A stretch of 64,000 nucleotides of DNA from Hyphomicrobiales bacterium (GTDB lineage: Bacteria > Pseudomonadota > Alphaproteobacteria > Rhizobiales > Xanthobacteraceae): contig JAFKKG010000026.1 in assembly GCA_017305715.1 (NCBI GenBank), positions 1 to 64,000 on the forward strand. Reading direction: 5' to 3'. The notes under the pieces were generated by a model. The model did no database searches. It saw only the letters and a program-made list of their open reading frames with translations, and was not told the DNA's origin. Position 1 is the stretch's first letter. Each line of letters starts with the position of its first letter. This document shows positions 1 to 7,098 of this stretch, one piece after another. Both the position numbers and the translations under genes were made by a program.

Positions 1-77
1 TTCTTCTTGCCTTCAGCTCCCGGCAACAACGGTGCGATGATCGTCCATTCTGCGTCGGTCAAATCGAAGCGTGCCAT
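1..77 (-). CDS. IS5-family transposase, N-terminal fragment (partial)
   Basis: The 25 visible residues begin MARFDLTDAEWTIIAPLLPG, the typical start of the IS5-family DUF4096 domain (a small N-terminal helical domain before the DDE transposase core). The start is an ATG on the minus strand preceded by GGAGGC, a good ribosome-binding site. The gene runs off the left edge, so whether it is intact cannot be said. It marks the left edge of the window as accessory DNA. Confidence 0.8.
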   Translation of the reverse strand, partial: MARFDLTDAEWTIIAPLLPGAEGKK

Positions 78-144
78 TAAAGCCTCCATTTGGAAGCCTT
101 GAATCACTCCTCACCATCAACGACAAGGGGTTTGAGTACAGAAC
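1..144 (-). mobile_element. End of an IS5-family insertion sequence (truncated by the window)
   Basis: The segment holds the start of a transposase gene and its short upstream end; the rest of the element lies outside the window. Read on the minus strand, the terminal region begins near GTTCTGTACTCAAACCCC at about 127-144. It is preceded by CTAG at 145-148, which fits the YTAR target duplication known for IS5 elements. The other end is not visible, so the boundary and the target duplication are inferred. Confidence 0.55.
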
Positions 145-171
145 CTAGTTCCACCATGTAGCCAAGTGGCG

Positions 172-381
172 TTATCGACGCGCGACCAGCACGCCAATCA
201 GAAATGCAATCGCCAGGGATTGAATGGGCGCCTCGCGCGTCAGAGCGCTGAGGCGGGTGGCCCAGGTCGGCCTCGGCGCAACTTCGTCTGCGAGATCCTG
301 CGACATGCTGCGGATCGCATGTGTCGCGTGCTCGATCCGGCGCTCGGCGCTTGCGGTCACGGAAGGGTCGACGTCTGTCAT
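172..381 (-). CDS. Small tail-anchored membrane protein, function unknown
   Basis: A 69-residue protein with a polar helical N-terminal half and one C-terminal hydrophobic stretch (about residues 50-66) ending in ARR. This layout recalls DUF883/ElaB-like small proteins, which put a C-terminal helix in the inner membrane, but I cannot show homology. The ATG is preceded by TTGAGGCG at suitable spacing, which supports translation. It stands alone between the IS fragment and the PEP-CTERM-like gene. No function is proposed. Confidence 0.6.
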   Translation of the reverse strand: MTDVDPSVTASAERRIEHATHAIRSMSQDLADEVAPRPTWATRLSALTREAPIQSLAIAFLIGVLVARR

Positions 382-653
382 GTCGCCTCAACTCGTTGTT
401 GCCCGCGCAAGTTCCCTCCGCTGTAAACGCCGGTGGATCGAGCTTTGGCTGGGCACTCGGAAAGTCGCGATGGTTTGCCCACCTCAACGACTCTCCGATC
501 TCCAACGAGTTAGCCCCATCAGCGCCCTCACAACACCCGGTCGCTGCCATTTGTTCCCGATTTTTGGACATTTCGCTTTTTCGGTCTGTCTATGAAATTC
601 ATACGGAAATTACGCATTGTCCAGGAACATGTGGCAATCGGTGAGCTTGTGAA
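382..653. other. Intergenic stretch without a recognisable gene
   Basis: About 270 bases between the tail-anchored protein and the palindrome in front of the PEP-CTERM-like gene. Open frames here lack ribosome-binding sites and plausible composition. The promoters of both flanking genes are presumably inside. The base composition is less GC-rich than the rest of the window. Confidence 0.4.
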
Positions 654-681
654 TGATGCGATGCATCAATGCATCGGATCA
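654..681. promoter_or_regulatory. 28-bp near-perfect palindrome upstream of the PEP-CTERM-like gene
   Basis: The core is CGATGCAT-CA-ATGCATCG (perfect 8-bp arms). Outer TGAT/ATCA arms extend the symmetry to 13 bp per side with one mismatch. It ends just before the AGGAG ribosome-binding site of the next gene, where a repressor site or 5' leader hairpin would act. The protein that might bind is unknown. Confidence 0.5.
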
Positions 682-694
682 TAGGAGTTATGAA

Positions 695-1321
695 ATGAAG
701 ATGCTCTTGTCTGGAATTGCGGTGCTAGCTCTTGGTGCCACAGTTCAAAATGCGGACGCAATGGTTGTCGGAAGCTTAGGCGGAGGAACCGGCCCGTTTC
801 TTACGCTCAGCAGCTCCGGCTTGAATGGTGGAACCGTTGCGACCTTGCAAGGCGGAACGATTTATACAAGTGACCAGCCTTTTGCGGACATTCCGAGTGG
901 CGGTGTTGCAGGAGGCACCTTCCTTGCAGCCGGGCCGACGTCCGGAGAACCGGCAGTGCTAACCTTCCATACCCCCATCAACTACCTGAGCTTTCTTTGG
1001 GGATCTCCCGATACCTACAATCGGCTGGAAGTCACTTCTACCACTGGCACGTACCAGTTTGACGTGACCAGCCTTGGTTTCGCGGTCACTAATGGCAACC
1101 AATCGTTCTCGCAGTATGTTCAATTTCAAACAGCACCGGGTGAGACGATTCTATCAGCTCGCTTCGCCAATTCTCCTGCACAGGATGCCTTTGAAACTGC
1201 CAACTTCAGTGTAGCTGCGGTACCTGAAGCGTCCACTTGGGCGATGATGATCTTCGGCTTCATGGGAATCGGTGCTCTTGCCTATCGCCGGTCTCCTCGA
1301 TCAGCCCTGCGTTGGATCTAA
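695..1321 (+). CDS. PEPxxWA-CTERM-like secreted protein
   Basis: A 208-residue exported protein. An N-terminal signal peptide (MKMLLSGIAVLALGATVQNA) is followed by a Gly/Ser/Thr-rich, beta-type body. The C-terminus has the tripartite sorting signal: PEASTWAMM, a hydrophobic helix (IFGFMGIGALAY) and a basic tail RRS. This matches the PEPxxWA form common in alphaproteobacteria, with Ala in place of the second Pro. Such proteins are substrates of exosortases (a known family role), which cleave near the motif; no exosortase lies in this window. The start was chosen because AGGAG sits 6 bases upstream; an ATG further upstream lacks a site. A strong terminator follows. The gene is less GC-rich than its right-hand neighbours, suggesting transfer. 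Confidence 0.75.
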   Translation: MKMLLSGIAVLALGATVQNADAMVVGSLGGGTGPFLTLSSSGLNGGTVATLQGGTIYTSDQPFADIPSGGVAGGTFLAAGPTSGEPAVLTFHTPINYLSFLWGSPDTYNRLEVTSTTGTYQFDVTSLGFAVTNGNQSFSQYVQFQTAPGETILSARFANSPAQDAFETANFSVAAVPEASTWAMMIFGFMGIGALAYRRSPRSALRWI

Positions 1322-1341
1322 GCCATCCCGAACCAATATTA

Positions 1342-1363
1342 GACCGCCTTCGGGCGGTCTTTT
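1342..1363 (+). terminator. Rho-independent terminator after the PEP-CTERM-like gene
   Basis: A perfect 7-bp stem GACCGCC/GGCGGTC closes a TTCG tetraloop and is followed directly by TTTT. It lies about 20 bases after the stop codon. Confidence 0.9.
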
Positions 1364-1397
1364 GTCGGCGGCAGCATCGAGGATCAGTCCAACAAAG

Positions 1398-1595
1398 ATG
1401 GCCATCGACCGGAACAAGAACCGGCGAAAAACCTACAAACCAGTGAACTTCGCCAGCGTCCGGCGCTTCGACGAAGCCGGGGCGACCGGCGCCAAGAAAC
1501 TGGAGAAAGCGGAACAGAGGGCGACCGAAAGTGTCACAAGCACGCCCCTTATTACACTTCTAAAATCGGGTGCTGGTGCTAAGCCATTGAAATAA
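1398..1595 (+). CDS. Possible small basic protein (uncertain)
   Basis: A 65-residue open frame rich in Lys, Arg and Ala (MAIDRNKNRRKTYKPVNFAS...). It ends one base before the tRNA-Asp gene, which is on the other strand. No clear ribosome-binding site precedes the ATG, and the strong terminator upstream means it would need its own promoter. It may be chance coding in the region next to the tRNA. Confidence 0.25.
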   Translation: MAIDRNKNRRKTYKPVNFASVRRFDEAGATGAKKLEKAEQRATESVTSTPLITLLKSGAGAKPLK

Positions 1596-1672
1596 TGGCG
1601 CGAGAGACGGGACTCGAACCCGCGGCCTCCGCCGTGACAGGGCGGCGCTCTAACCAACTGAGCTACTCCCGC
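1596..1672 (-). tRNA. tRNA-Asp (anticodon GTC)
   Basis: The minus strand folds into a 77-nt cloverleaf: acceptor GCGGGAG paired with CTCTCGC, D-arm AGCTCAGTTGG, anticodon loop CTGTCAC carrying GTC, and T-arm GGTTCGAACCC. The CCA end is encoded. Its 3' end faces the accessory left end of the window, the usual orientation when an island has inserted at a tRNA 3' end. Confidence 0.97.
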
Positions 1673-1899
1673 GGATGCGTCATCACGTCGTGATCCGCGC
1701 AGATGCGAGGACTTAAAGGGCCTCTCCCGCTTAGTCAAGGACGTTGCGAATCCCCCCGTTAAATGGGCGTTTTTGCGATGCCGATGCAAATAATGGCCTA
1801 TTTACAGGCAAAACAGCGTAGTCAGTCGTCCCCCGAATCGTTTAAGGCCTGATACGCCTAGGTTTCCGTAAAGCCATCCATCACCGAGGAGGACCAAAT

Positions 1900-2199
1900 A
1901 TGGCGAAGAAAGCAGCGACTCCCGCGACGATTACGCTGAAGCATCTGGCGGCAGCCATCGCCGAAGATCAGGAATTGTCCAAGAAGCAGGCTGAATCCAT
2001 TCTGACCGACACGGTCACCCTGATCACCAAGCACCTCAAGAAGGGCGAGCGCATCCGCATCGTCGGCCTCGGCATCCTCCAGGTTCGCAAGCGCGCCGCC
2101 CGCATGGGCCGCAACCCCGCCACCGGCGAAGCGATCCAGATCAAGGCCAGCAAGAAGGTCGCCTTCCGCGCGGCCAAGGAACTCAAGGAAGCCGTCTAG
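1900..2199 (+). CDS. HU-family nucleoid DNA-binding protein
   Basis: A 99-residue histone-like protein that bends DNA and compacts the nucleoid, normally as a dimer. The family signature is visible: helical N-terminal half, then GERIRIVGLGILQVRKRAARMGRNPATG with the beta-arm motif GRNPATGE, then a C-terminal helix. A Lys/Ala-rich N-terminal extension (MAKKAATPATITL) is longer than in classical HU, as in many alphaproteobacterial paralogs. GAGGAGG precedes the ATG. In many rhizobia an HU gene sits beside lon; this copy does not. It is a single-gene transcript closed by a strong terminator. Confidence 0.93.
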   Translation: MAKKAATPATITLKHLAAAIAEDQELSKKQAESILTDTVTLITKHLKKGERIRIVGLGILQVRKRAARMGRNPATGEAIQIKASKKVAFRAAKELKEAV

Positions 2200-2230
2200 C
2201 CTAAGCAACGGGCCTTCCGATCCGAAATTC

Positions 2231-2264
2231 AAGCGCCATTCCGGGGGCCCGGGATGGCGCTTTT
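2231..2264 (+). terminator. Rho-independent terminator after the HU gene
   Basis: The stem GCGCCATTCCGGG/CCCGGGATGGCGC (13 pairs, one G-U) is followed by TTTTGTTTT. Confidence 0.9.
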
Positions 2265-2319
2265 GTTTTGCGATACGCCGACGCTGGATCGAGATGGAAT
2301 CGACGGGTACGCTGCATCC

Positions 2320-3570
2320 ATGACATCAATCAGATTCACCCATACCGTCACCGAGCGCTTTCTGCGCTATGTCGTGATCGACACCCAGTCGGATCCGGAA
2401 TCACCGACCTGCCCTTCCACCGAAAAGCAGAAAGACCTCGGCCGCGTGCTGGCGGCTGAACTCAAGGCGATGGGCCTTTCCGACGCCCATCTGGACGAAC
2501 ACGGCTATGTCTATGCGACGATCCCTGCGAACACCGACAAAAAGGTGCCGGTGATCTGCTTCTGCTCGCATATGGACACCTCGCCTGACTGTTCGGGCAA
2601 GGACGTCAAGCCGCAGATCGTGAAGAACTACCAGGGCGGTGACATCGTGCTGCCGGCGGATACAACGCAGGTGATCCGATTTGCCGATCATCCCGCGCTG
2701 GCCGACCAGATCGGCAACGACATTGTCACGACAGACGGCACGACGCTTTTGGGCGCCGACAACAAGGCCGGCCTGGCCGAGATCATGGATGCTGCACAAT
2801 TCCTGATTGACCACCCGGAGATCAGGCACGGCGCCATCAAGATCCTGTTCACGCCGGACGAAGAGATCGGCCGCGGCGTCGACAAGGTCGATCTGAAAAA
2901 GCTCGGCGCCGATTTCGCCTATACGATGGACGGCGAGACCGCCGGGAATATCGAGGACGAGACGTTTTCGGCCGATGGCGCCACCATCACCATCGAGGGC
3001 GTCAGTACCCATCCGGGTTTTGCAAAAGGCAAGATGGAGCACGCGATCAAGATCGCGGCCGCCATCGTCGATCACCTGCCGAAACAAACCTGTTCGCCGG
3101 AAACCACCGAGGGCAAGGAAGGCTTTTTGCATCCGGTCGGCATCTCCGGCGCACTGGAAAAGGCGACCGTCAGTTTCATCGTGCGCGACTTCACCGACGA
3201 GGGGCTGAAGGCAAAGGAGGCGCTGCTGGAGGGCATCGTCAAGGACGTGATGAAGGACTATCCGCGCTCGACCTACCGGATGGAGGTCAAGCACCAGTAC
3301 CGCAATATGAAGCAGGTGATCGACCGTCACCCCGAGATCGTCGACTACGCCATCGAGGCGATCCGCCGTGCGGGCTTGACGCCGGTGCGCTCCTCGATCC
3401 GCGGCGGCACCGATGGCTCGCGGCTGTCGTTCATGGGATTGCCCTGCCCCAACATCTTTGCCGGCGAGCACGCGTTCCATTCGCGGCTCGAATGGGTCAG
3501 CGTCCAGGACATGGAGAAGGCGGCGCAGACCATCGTCCATCTGGCGATGATCTGGGAAGAAAAAGCCTGA
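2320..3570 (+). CDS. pepT: Peptidase T (tripeptide aminopeptidase)
   Basis: A 416-residue cytoplasmic M20-family di-zinc aminopeptidase that removes the N-terminal residue from tripeptides. Metal-site motifs appear in order: FCSHMDTSPD near residue 84 (His, Asp), LLGADNKAGLAEIM (bridging Asp), TPDEEIGRG (catalytic Glu and ligand Glu), the dimerisation-domain region THPGFAKGKMEHAIK, IRGGTDGSRLS, and the last His in GEHAFHSRLEW. Length matches the family (about 410). The start MTSIRFTHTVTERFLRY is chosen because homologs begin there; a longer frame would begin inside the HU terminator. The gene stands alone and converges with a methyltransferase. Confidence 0.93.
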   Translation: MTSIRFTHTVTERFLRYVVIDTQSDPESPTCPSTEKQKDLGRVLAAELKAMGLSDAHLDEHGYVYATIPANTDKKVPVICFCSHMDTSPDCSGKDVKPQIVKNYQGGDIVLPADTTQVIRFADHPALADQIGNDIVTTDGTTLLGADNKAGLAEIMDAAQFLIDHPEIRHGAIKILFTPDEEIGRGVDKVDLKKLGADFAYTMDGETAGNIEDETFSADGATITIEGVSTHPGFAKGKMEHAIKIAAAIVDHLPKQTCSPETTEGKEGFLHPVGISGALEKATVSFIVRDFTDEGLKAKEALLEGIVKDVMKDYPRSTYRMEVKHQYRNMKQVIDRHPEIVDYAIEAIRRAGLTPVRSSIRGGTDGSRLSFMGLPCPNIFAGEHAFHSRLEWVSVQDMEKAAQTIVHLAMIWEEKA

Positions 3571-3618
3571 GTAACGGGACAAAAATCGCGAAAGCAGGAT
3601 GGCCCCGGCCCGCGAAAT

Positions 3619-4479
3619 TCAGGTAGCCCGCGCGGTGACGATCCAGATCGATGCCGGCATCAGGACCGCGTCGCCCTTGACGAACGCTGCGAGGGCTTCG
3701 CGGATCGAATGGACGGCAGCCTGGCGCAGTTCCTCCGGCTGCCCTTCCAGCGCGCGGCTTGCCGGCCCGATTTCAAGCGCGCCCTGCACCGCCCGATCGA
3801 GGCCGCCGCCGATCGCGGTGTCGAGCAACAGCGGGCATGCCTCCATTCGGATGCCGGTAAAGCCGGCCCCTTCCAGGATCCGGCGCACGCGTTCTTCGGA
3901 GGCGAACGCGAACGGCCCGGGATCGTCCGGCCCCTGCGGCGGCAGTTTCGGCACGTGCTTGTAGGCCGCATGGAGCGGCGCCATGAAGAACGGATTTTCG
4001 CGCGGCTCGCGCCAGCAGGCGAACGCCAGCCGGCCCGCGGGCTTCAGCGCCTTGCGCATATTGGCAAACGACAGCACCGGGTCGGCAAAGAACATCACAC
4101 CGAAACGCGAGGCGAGAAGATCGACGCTGGCGGAATCAAACGGATAGATCGTCGCGTCGGCCAGCGCGAAATCAACCGGCAACTCTTTTGGCGCGCTCGC
4201 CCGCGCCCGCTCCAGCATCGGGCCTGAAATGTCGACGCCGAGCGCGTGGCCGGATGGCGCGACCTTTTGCGCAAACGCGATCGTGGTTGCGCCGCTGCCG
4301 CAGCCGACATCGACGACCCGTTCGCCCGGTTTCGGCGCGGCGCGATCGATCAGAAGATCGGCGATCGGCTTGAGCAGGACATCCTGCCCCGCCTGACGGT
4401 CGGCCCAGCGCTGCCCGCCGGGGCCGTTCCAATAGGCGATCTGGTCGGCGTTCTGTTCGTGGCCTGTCGGGGTGTCCAT
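3619..4479 (-). CDS. Class I SAM-dependent methyltransferase
   Basis: A 286-residue cytoplasmic methyltransferase. Motif I is VVDVGCGSGATT (about residues 55-66), followed by the acidic loop GVDISGPMLERAR, motif II LADATIYPF, and a post-core segment LKPAGRLAFACWREP typical of the UbiE/Methyltransf_25 group. The C-terminal third (EERVRRILEGAGFTGIRME) is the usual beta-hairpin end. The substrate cannot be inferred. It lies downstream of a second, unrelated methyltransferase on the same strand. Pieces of this gene and of its upstream region are duplicated beside tRNA-Val. Confidence 0.85.
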   Translation of the reverse strand: MDTPTGHEQNADQIAYWNGPGGQRWADRQAGQDVLLKPIADLLIDRAAPKPGERVVDVGCGSGATTIAFAQKVAPSGHALGVDISGPMLERARASAPKELPVDFALADATIYPFDSASVDLLASRFGVMFFADPVLSFANMRKALKPAGRLAFACWREPRENPFFMAPLHAAYKHVPKLPPQGPDDPGPFAFASEERVRRILEGAGFTGIRMEACPLLLDTAIGGGLDRAVQGALEIGPASRALEGQPEELRQAAVHSIREALAAFVKGDAVLMPASIWIVTARAT

Positions 4480-4518
4480 ATGAGGGATACTTTCGTTGCC
4501 GGTCCGCCTTCCGCACGA

Positions 4519-5592
4519 TCAGGCAGAGACCCGCTCTGCCACAAGCAGCATTTCATCGCTAAGACCACCTGCGTCGATTGCATCCTGGAAGGAATTGGTC
4601 AGACCCAAAAAGGCCTGATGCAACCGCGTCCCGCGGATTGGAGCCAGTTCGCCGATCGTGCTCAGGAATTCATAAAAATCCTGTCCGAACATCCAGGCAG
4701 CTTTGACCTGGTAACCGTGATTTGAGAGCAGCTTCTCCATGGACTGAAACGAAAAAAGAAAGAGATGCAATGGCGGATGCATCATTCGGTTGACCAAGTC
4801 AGGAAACGCCATTTGACTAAAAGCAGAGATCGACGGGAAGTGAGGCGTCTCGATCACCAGTGTGTCACCGCGATTCTGTAACCTTGAAAAGGTATCCAGA
4901 ATAGAATTTGGGTCGGGTACGTGTTCTATCACACTGAATAGCGAAATAATGTCAAACTTGCCCTTGAAATCGTCCAGGTTGCTGGAGTCGATGTAATCTT
5001 CGGTAATCTTAAGACCGAAGTGATCTCGCGCAAAATCGGCCTCCATCTTGTTCGTCTCGATGCCATGCGTCTCGAACCCATGCCCTTTGGCCGCCGCCAA
5101 GATTTCCCCAACGCCGCATCCGATATCGAGCCATCTCGTCGACCCTGACTTCGCATGATCCAGAACGAACGAGACTTTCGGCCTTGCGACCGCCTCAAAG
5201 CGATAATCAATGCTGGATTTATTGGCGAGCAATATCTTGTTGGCGGCGGTGTAGTAGTCTGATCGGTAGGCGGCCGAGATCGCGGATTCGCTCGGCGGAT
5301 TCCCGACATAGGCGCTGCCGCATCCTGAGCATTCGAGATAGGAAAAACCGTAAATCTCCGACAAAAATACGCGCTCACGATGTTTGCAAAGAGGGCAACT
5401 CTCCAGTTCTGGCCCTGGCTGTATGGACTCAGAAAATATTCTGGCGGCCTTTATCGACTGAGTTTTGTTGAGATCTCGCTTTAGTTTCAAGCTATCGAGC
5501 GGCTTGCCACGCCGAATAAATGGATCGCACCTCATTTTCGGCCTTCCAAGGTTGAAACTTAGCTCTACCGCCACACTGCAAACAAGCACCAC
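4519..5592 (-). CDS. Zinc-ribbon class I SAM-dependent methyltransferase, probably acquired
   Basis: A 357-residue protein. A four-cysteine zinc-ribbon pair (CPLCKHRERV ... CSGCGSAYV, about residues 65-95) precedes a Methyltransf_23-type core with motif I WLDIGCGVGEILAAA and the post-motif SLFSVIEHVPDP. This arrangement is common in methyltransferases of sugar, lipid or surface-polysaccharide pathways; the substrate here is unknown. The DNA is visibly more AT-rich than all neighbours and codon use differs. It is bracketed by a 19-bp direct repeat, which suggests insertion. A start at Met20 (MRCDPFIRRGK) is also possible because the first 19 residues are poorly supported. Confidence 0.75.
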   Translation of the reverse strand: MVLVCSVAVELSFNLGRPKMRCDPFIRRGKPLDSLKLKRDLNKTQSIKAARIFSESIQPGPELESCPLCKHRERVFLSEIYGFSYLECSGCGSAYVGNPPSESAISAAYRSDYYTAANKILLANKSSIDYRFEAVARPKVSFVLDHAKSGSTRWLDIGCGVGEILAAAKGHGFETHGIETNKMEADFARDHFGLKITEDYIDSSNLDDFKGKFDIISLFSVIEHVPDPNSILDTFSRLQNRGDTLVIETPHFPSISAFSQMAFPDLVNRMMHPPLHLFLFSFQSMEKLLSNHGYQVKAAWMFGQDFYEFLSTIGELAPIRGTRLHQAFLGLTNSFQDAIDAGGLSDEMLLVAERVSA

Positions 5593-5794
5593 GATCTGAT
5601 GCCTATTTGATGGACACCCGATTGAGCTAATCTCACCTCGCGCTTGAACTCAACTGGAATGAAGTATCAATCGTCAAATAGCGTCGGCGCGCATTGGAGA
5701 ACCACTCGACATAGTTGGAAACATCCGGCTCGGATTCGTTCCTGATACGACAGGTCTTGTCGGCCGGATTTGCGGGACAGACGGTTAGACGGTG
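5593..5794. other. Intergenic stretch upstream of the acquired methyltransferase
   Basis: About 200 bases with no supported gene. They presumably carry the promoter of the acquired methyltransferase. The GC content rises towards the tRNA. Confidence 0.4.
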
Positions 5795-5846
5795 GCGTCG
5801 GCCAGCGCGAAATCAACCGGCAAACCTTCGTTGCCGGTCCGCCTTG
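5795..5846. repeat. Rearrangement scar: duplicated fragments of the methyltransferase locus
   Basis: Bases 5795-5823 are identical to 4154-4182 (29 nt, inside the first methyltransferase gene). Bases 5828-5846 are identical to 4492-4510 (19 nt, just upstream of that gene). The intervening roughly 310 bases are missing here. The two matches lie side by side next to tRNA-Val and, with the originals, bracket the AT-rich methyltransferase gene. Confidence 0.8.
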
Positions 5847-5863
5847 GCGCGGGCGGCTTGCCT

Positions 5864-5890
5864 AGCCGAAGCCCCGGAGGGGCGAAGGCT
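5864..5890 (-). terminator. Hairpin just downstream of tRNA-Val
   Basis: An interrupted palindrome AGCC-GAA-GCCCC-GGA-GGGGC-GAA-GGCT begins at the last base of the tRNA. It could terminate or help process the tRNA transcript, though no T-run follows. It may also be a repetitive palindrome. Confidence 0.4.
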
Positions 5891-5966
5891 GGTAGGCGGC
5901 GACGGATTCGAACCGCCGACCCTCTCGGTGTAAACGAGATGCTCTAACCAGCTGAGCTAGCCGCCC
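5890..5966 (-). tRNA. tRNA-Val (anticodon TAC)
   Basis: A 77-nt cloverleaf on the minus strand: acceptor GGGCGGC with GCCGCCT, D-arm AGCTCAGCTGG, anticodon stem-loop TCTCG-TTTACAC-CGAGA carrying TAC, T-loop GTTCGAATC, encoded CCA. Its 3' side faces the scar and the acquired methyltransferase. Confidence 0.97.
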
Positions 5967-6129
5967 TCACGGCCTCTATCTACCGCCCCGCGAGCGGTGA
6001 AGGCAAGCGCGGTTGACGACGACAAATGGTCCGAAATCGGCACATTTGCCGCGAAAAACCGCGCGCACGACGGCGACGCATGAAACCTTCCTGCGCTCCG
6101 GCAGATCGTCGAAGGTTTTCACGCGGCCC

Positions 6130-7098
6130 TTACGACGACCAGGGCTTTGTCTCCCACAGCTTGCGGAACTGCGTCTCGGCAGCGGTCAGGCGCGTGCGCC
6201 ACTCGGCACCCGGCAAATACGCGGCTTCGGTGAATTGCTGCTCGACCTTGCCCAGAAACTCGGGGTTCTTGAACACGCGGCCAACGGCCTCTTCCAGCTT
6301 GCTCGCCACAGCCGCCGGCAGGCCCTTCGGCGCCACCAGCCCGCGTTCCGAGCCCATCTCGATCGCAAAACCCGCCTCGCGGAAGGTCGGCACGTCAGGC
6401 GCAAAGCGCGAGCGGGCCGCGCTGGCCTGGGCAATGATGCGCAAATTGGCGCCCTGCGGCACCGCCTCGCCGACGTTCAATCCTGCGACGTCGATATGCT
6501 GACCGAGAATCGCGCTGCCGAGCGGGCCCGCGCCGCGGAACGGCACGTGGTTGAGCGAGACGCCGGCGGCCTGCTCGAACAATACCAGCGCCAAATGGTC
6601 GTCGGTGCCGGCGCCGGTCGATCCGTAGGTCAGATCTCCGGGCTTCGCCTTCGCGGCCGCCACCAGATCGGAGAGACTCTTGATCGGGCTCGTTGCGGCG
6701 ACGCTGAAGGCGGACGGGTCGGAGACCAGATTCGCCAGCAGGTGGAAGTCGTCGAGCTTGAATTGGGTTTTGCGCTCGATCGGCAGCGTGACGAGCCCCG
6801 GCATATTGGTCATCGCCAGTTTGTAGCCATCGGGCTGCGCGCGTGCGACCTGCGCGAGCGCCAGCTCGCCCGAGGCGCCCGGATTGTTGACCACGATGAC
6901 GGAGCCGCCAAGCTCCTTCTCCAGGTAACTGGCGAGCGTGCGCGCCGTGATGTCTGTGCCGCCGCCGGCCGCAAAGCCGACATAGAGTTCGATCTGCCGG
7001 CTCGGATAGGCGCCTTGTGCACGCAGGACGGACGGCGCTGCGAGCATGGCAGCGGCGCTCGCGGTCAGCAGGCGACGGCGTGTGATCAAACCTTTCAT
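6130..7098 (-). CDS. Bug-family (TctC) periplasmic solute-binding protein
   Basis: A 322-residue exported binding protein of the tripartite tricarboxylate transporter type, which captures small carboxylates. A twin-arginine-like signal (TRRRLLTASAAAMLAAPSVLRA) is followed by family motifs YPSRQIELYVGFAAGGGTDITAR, VVNNPGASG, LTYGSTGAGT, HVPFRGAGP and the C-terminal GLVAPKGLPAAV. No TctA/TctB membrane genes are near, as is usual for orphan Bug proteins. Its start overlaps the stop of the epimerase gene by 4 nt, so it is the last gene of a three-gene operon. The ligand is unknown but may be the substrate of the upstream enzymes. Confidence 0.9.
   Translation of the reverse strand: MKGLITRRRLLTASAAAMLAAPSVLRAQGAYPSRQIELYVGFAAGGGTDITARTLASYLEKELGGSVIVVNNPGASGELALAQVARAQPDGYKLAMTNMPGLVTLPIERKTQFKLDDFHLLANLVSDPSAFSVAATSPIKSLSDLVAAAKAKPGDLTYGSTGAGTDDHLALVLFEQAAGVSLNHVPFRGAGPLGSAILGQHIDVAGLNVGEAVPQGANLRIIAQASAARSRFAPDVPTFREAGFAIEMGSERGLVAPKGLPAAVASKLEEAVGRVFKNPEFLGKVEQQFTEAAYLPGAEWRTRLTAAETQFRKLWETKPWSS

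Noticed and set aside
104-571. A 155-codon minus-strand frame near the left edge
   Set aside because: It overlaps the better supported tail-anchored protein gene, lacks a ribosome-binding site and has no recognisable domain.
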